Source of the DNA: Subtercola sp. Z020
GTDB lineage: Bacteria > Actinomycetota > Actinomycetes > Actinomycetales > Microbacteriaceae
Direction: 5' to 3'
DNA length: 33,760 nt
Assembly (NCBI RefSeq): GCF_002931235.1
Contig: NZ_PSTT01000086.1
Span: 1 to 33,760 of the forward strand
Shown here: positions 32,872 through 33,760 of the stretch, in pieces
How the letters are laid out: every line of letters starts with the position of its first letter
How positions within the stretch are numbered: the stretch's first letter is position 1
Program-made: the position numbers and the translations under genes
Notes under the pieces: generated by a model
What the model was told of the DNA's origin: nothing
Databases searched by the model: none
What the model saw: the letters and a program-made list of their open reading frames with translations, nothing else

Positions 32872-32979
32872 TGTTCTCACCTTTCGGATGATCGCCTCGC
32901 GTCGTCGCGGGCGTAGCTCAAGTGGGGCAAGCCTCGGGCACCGGCGGGCGCGGCACCGAGTTGTGTTCATAGTGTTTGC

Positions 32980-33027
32980 GGGTAGCCAGGCGCCGGAACG
33001 GGCATCCGGAACCGCCCGGGGCTACCC
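32980..33027. promoter_or_regulatory. Nested inverted repeat in the dctA/kinase divergent region
   Basis: In the 214-base gap, GGGTAGCC (32980-32987) and GGCTACCC (33020-33027) are exact complements, and CCGGA/TCCGG form a smaller hairpin inside. The position, between 110 bases upstream of dctA and 58 bases upstream of the kinase start, suits an operator or a structured leader. Neither function can be settled from sequence. Confidence 0.4.
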
Positions 33028-33085
33028 TGAGAGCGACCGCACTCCGCACCGACGCGAGAGCAGAACAGGGCAGGTGGCACGCCGC

Positions 33086-33760
33086 ATGATCGCCTGGGTT
33101 CGCCGCTGGAGCATCTCGACGCGGCTGTTCGTGCTGCAGTTCGTGTTCATTCTGGTGCTGACGCTGATCGCGCTGGCCTGGCTCTGGAACGACGCCCGCG
33201 GCATCGTCGAGCAGAGCGCCGCCGACCGCAGCCTGTCGGTGGCCACGTCGATCGCCGACAATCCGTTCGTCGTGTCGAACGTGGAATCGGCCGACCCGAG
33301 CGCCCAGCTCGAGCCCTACGCACAGAACCTGATGGCCGACACCCGCACGGACTTCATCACGATCATGGCGCCCGATCGCACCCGCTTCACCCACCCGAAC
33401 CCCGCCGAGATCGGGCGGCCGTTCGTCGGCACCATCGAGCCCGCGCTCGAGGGTCGCTCGTTCACGGAGACGTACACCGGCACGCTCGGGCCGTCGGTGC
33501 GGGCGGTCGTGCCCATCCGCGATGCCGACGGCGACATCGTCGCGCTCGTCGCCGCCGGAGTGACGGTGTCGAAAGTGTCGGTCGCGCTCGGTGAACGCCT
33601 TCCGTTCGTGTTCGCATTCGCCGCTCTGACCCTGCTGTTCGGCGCCCTGGTCTCGTGGGCGCTGAGCCGCTACCTCGGCCGGGTGACGTGGGGGCGGGGG
33701 CCCGAGGAGTTGGGGCGCATGTTCCTGTACTACGAGGGGGTGCTGCACGCGGTGCGGGAG
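33086..33760 (+). CDS. CitA/DcuS-type sensor histidine kinase, N-terminal part (cut by window end)
   Basis: The frame is open from the ATG at 33086 to the last base, giving 225 residues with no stop. A first membrane helix (about 13-33, FVLQFVFILVLTLIALAWLW) leads into an extracytoplasmic single-Cache sensor. It shows the CitA/DcuS ligand pattern RTDFITIMAPDRTRFTHPNP (from residue 87, with His103), then IGRPFVGTIEPALEG and VRAVVPIRDADGDIVALVAA. A second helix follows at about 172-193 (LPFVFAFAALTLLFGALVSW). The visible end, LGRMFLYYEGVLHAVRE, is the linker that precedes the PAS and kinase domains in this family. Those domains and the expected response regulator must lie beyond the window. Ligand is probably a di- or tricarboxylate, from family and from divergent dctA. 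Confidence 0.88.
   Translation, partial: MIAWVRRWSISTRLFVLQFVFILVLTLIALAWLWNDARGIVEQSAADRSLSVATSIADNPFVVSNVESADPSAQLEPYAQNLMADTRTDFITIMAPDRTRFTHPNPAEIGRPFVGTIEPALEGRSFTETYTGTLGPSVRAVVPIRDADGDIVALVAAGVTVSKVSVALGERLPFVFAFAALTLLFGALVSWALSRYLGRVTWGRGPEELGRMFLYYEGVLHAVRE

Noticed and set aside
30934-32916. 660-codon plus-strand open frame opposite dctA and part of the DppB-like gene
   Set aside because: Antisense shadow with Asp/Arg/His-rich sequence; the minus-strand DctA motifs are unambiguous.
32918-33748. 276-codon minus-strand open frame at the right end
   Set aside because: It is antisense to the CitA/DcuS-like kinase, whose frame stays open to the window edge and carries family motifs.

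Overview
The window reads as a chromosomal segment of a high-GC Gram-positive actinobacterium, most likely a member of the Microbacteriaceae. This rests on uniform high GC with G/C-ending codons, short overlapping operon junctions, an actinobacterial LAxTG-type cell-wall sorting signal, and many starts preceded by a TANNNT hexamer six bases before the start codon, the layout of leaderless mRNAs. A DUF3494 ice-binding surface protein suggests a cold or frost-exposed habitat. No rRNA, tRNA, CRISPR array, insertion sequence or prophage was recognised. The family-level assignment is inference.

Layout. (1) 1-2731: an alpha/beta hydrolase, a small Rho-N/SAP-like protein, an alanine-rich protein of unknown function and an ArsR-type regulator. 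(2) 2732-4129: a divergent promoter with two palindromic operators, then a type II sulfide:quinone oxidoreductase. (3) 4143-13355, minus strand: an L-arabinose utilisation and monosaccharide-uptake cluster, in transcription order lacI-type regulator, araD, araA, chvE-like binding protein, mmsA ATPase, mmsB permease, and a second ATPase-like protein that has lost catalytic residues. Ribulokinase (araB) is absent. (4) 13484-17599: a small membrane protein, MsrA, and a tightly overlapped operon of a YraQ/ArsP-type permease, its TIGR03943-type partner and a membrane-anchored propeller-like protein. (5) 17754-20131: a PadR regulator followed by an ABC1/UbiB-family kinase-like protein. (6) 20177-24408, minus strand: a two-component system (NarL-type regulator, DesK-like kinase) beside a MacB/FtsX-type ABC exporter. 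(7) 24690-27486: the ice-binding adhesin, a TupA-like ATP-grasp protein and an antibiotic-biosynthesis-monooxygenase domain protein. (8) 27579-31209: a peptide/nickel-type ABC importer (two permeases and one double ATPase) without a binding protein. (9) 31390-33760: a DctA dicarboxylate symporter divergent from a CitA/DcuS-type sensor kinase cut by the window edge.

How the parts work together. The arabinose enzymes and the ChvE-MmsAB importer form one catabolic unit; TGTGA-N4-TCACA palindromes lie at the araD promoter and upstream of the LacI-type regulator. The ArsR-type protein probably controls itself and the sulfide oxidoreductase through twin TGCAAAGA-N2-TCTTTGCA sites. The CitA-like kinase presumably controls the adjacent dctA.

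The least ordinary items are the degenerate second sugar ATPase, the permease/TIGR03943/propeller operon, the recurrent TANNNT-N6-start architecture (seven genes), and the repeat-rich sortase-anchored ice-binding protein.
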